NCBI GenBank assembly: GCA_033809415.1
Contig: JAPXLT010000119.1
Span: 1 to 13,000 of the forward strand
Origin: JAQVUB01 sp033809415
Lineage (GTDB): Bacteria > Verrucomicrobiota > Lentisphaeria > Oligosphaerales > Oligosphaeraceae
DNA length: 13,000 bases
Reading direction: 5' to 3'
Shown here: piece after piece, positions 13,000-13,000 of the stretch
Numbering within the stretch: position 1 is the first letter of the stretch
Layout: each line of letters starts with the position of its first letter
Position numbers and translations under genes: made by a program
The notes under the pieces: model-generated
Database searches by the model: none
What the model saw: the letters and a program-made list of their open reading frames with translations, nothing else
Told to the model about the DNA's origin: nothing

Positions 13000-13000
13000 A

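Overview
The window looks like a chromosomal piece of a PVC-group bacterium, most likely a member of the Lentisphaerota (Victivallis-like). The reasons are a prepilin with an N-terminus of the type RFTLIELLVV plus an H-x9-DG C-terminal motif, two further prepilins and a GspK-like protein, a secreted DUF4091/GH123-type glycosidase with a CBM9-like front end, and repeat-rich intergenic DNA. The assignment rests on recognised patterns, not on a database search, and I hold it with moderate confidence.

Layout. 1-109: AT-rich DNA without a gene. 110-622 (+): the 3' end of a TIM-barrel hydrolase-like gene that lacks its 5' part. 623-990: intergenic repeats and hairpins. 991-1788 (+): H-x9-DG pseudopilin. 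1932-4985 (+): secreted, probably GH123-like protein of 1017 residues. 4986-5696: gene-free mosaic of an 11-bp tandem array, a chain of tiny hairpins and one copy of a dispersed repeat. 5697-6368, 6400-7164 and 7557-9950 (+): GspI/PilV-like, GspJ-like and GspK-like minor pseudopilins, with 392 bp of repeat DNA wedged before the last. 9951-10171: convergent intergenic region with a perfect 18-bp inverted repeat and a dispersed repeat copy. 10172-12358 (-): a 728-residue protein resembling alpha/alpha-toroid polysaccharide lyases. 12359-12561: promoter side of that gene, another repeat copy and a terminator-like hairpin. 12562-window end (-): 3' part of a gene whose product resembles the C-terminal domain of SseB.

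How the genes may work together. The carbohydrate-active proteins and the pseudopilins suggest glycan breakdown coupled to a type II secretion or type IV pilus-like machine. GspI-, GspJ- and GspK-like proteins form the tip of the pseudopilus in known type II systems, and the trio here is in that order. The separate H-x9-DG pseudopilin lies directly upstream of the secreted glycosidase gene, a pairing that could be functional but is inferred only from adjacency.

The most unusual part of the window is its intergenic DNA. One repeat family occurs five times (three phased A-tracts about 9-10 bp apart, then a core near GGTTGCTGCTCTGACGGATG). Two tandem arrays with different unit lengths (11 and 9 bp) share the core CGGACGGG and are followed by the same downstream sequence. 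A stretch of about 250 bp folds on paper into consecutive hairpins with 3-nt loops. I see no tRNA, rRNA, CRISPR array or transposase.
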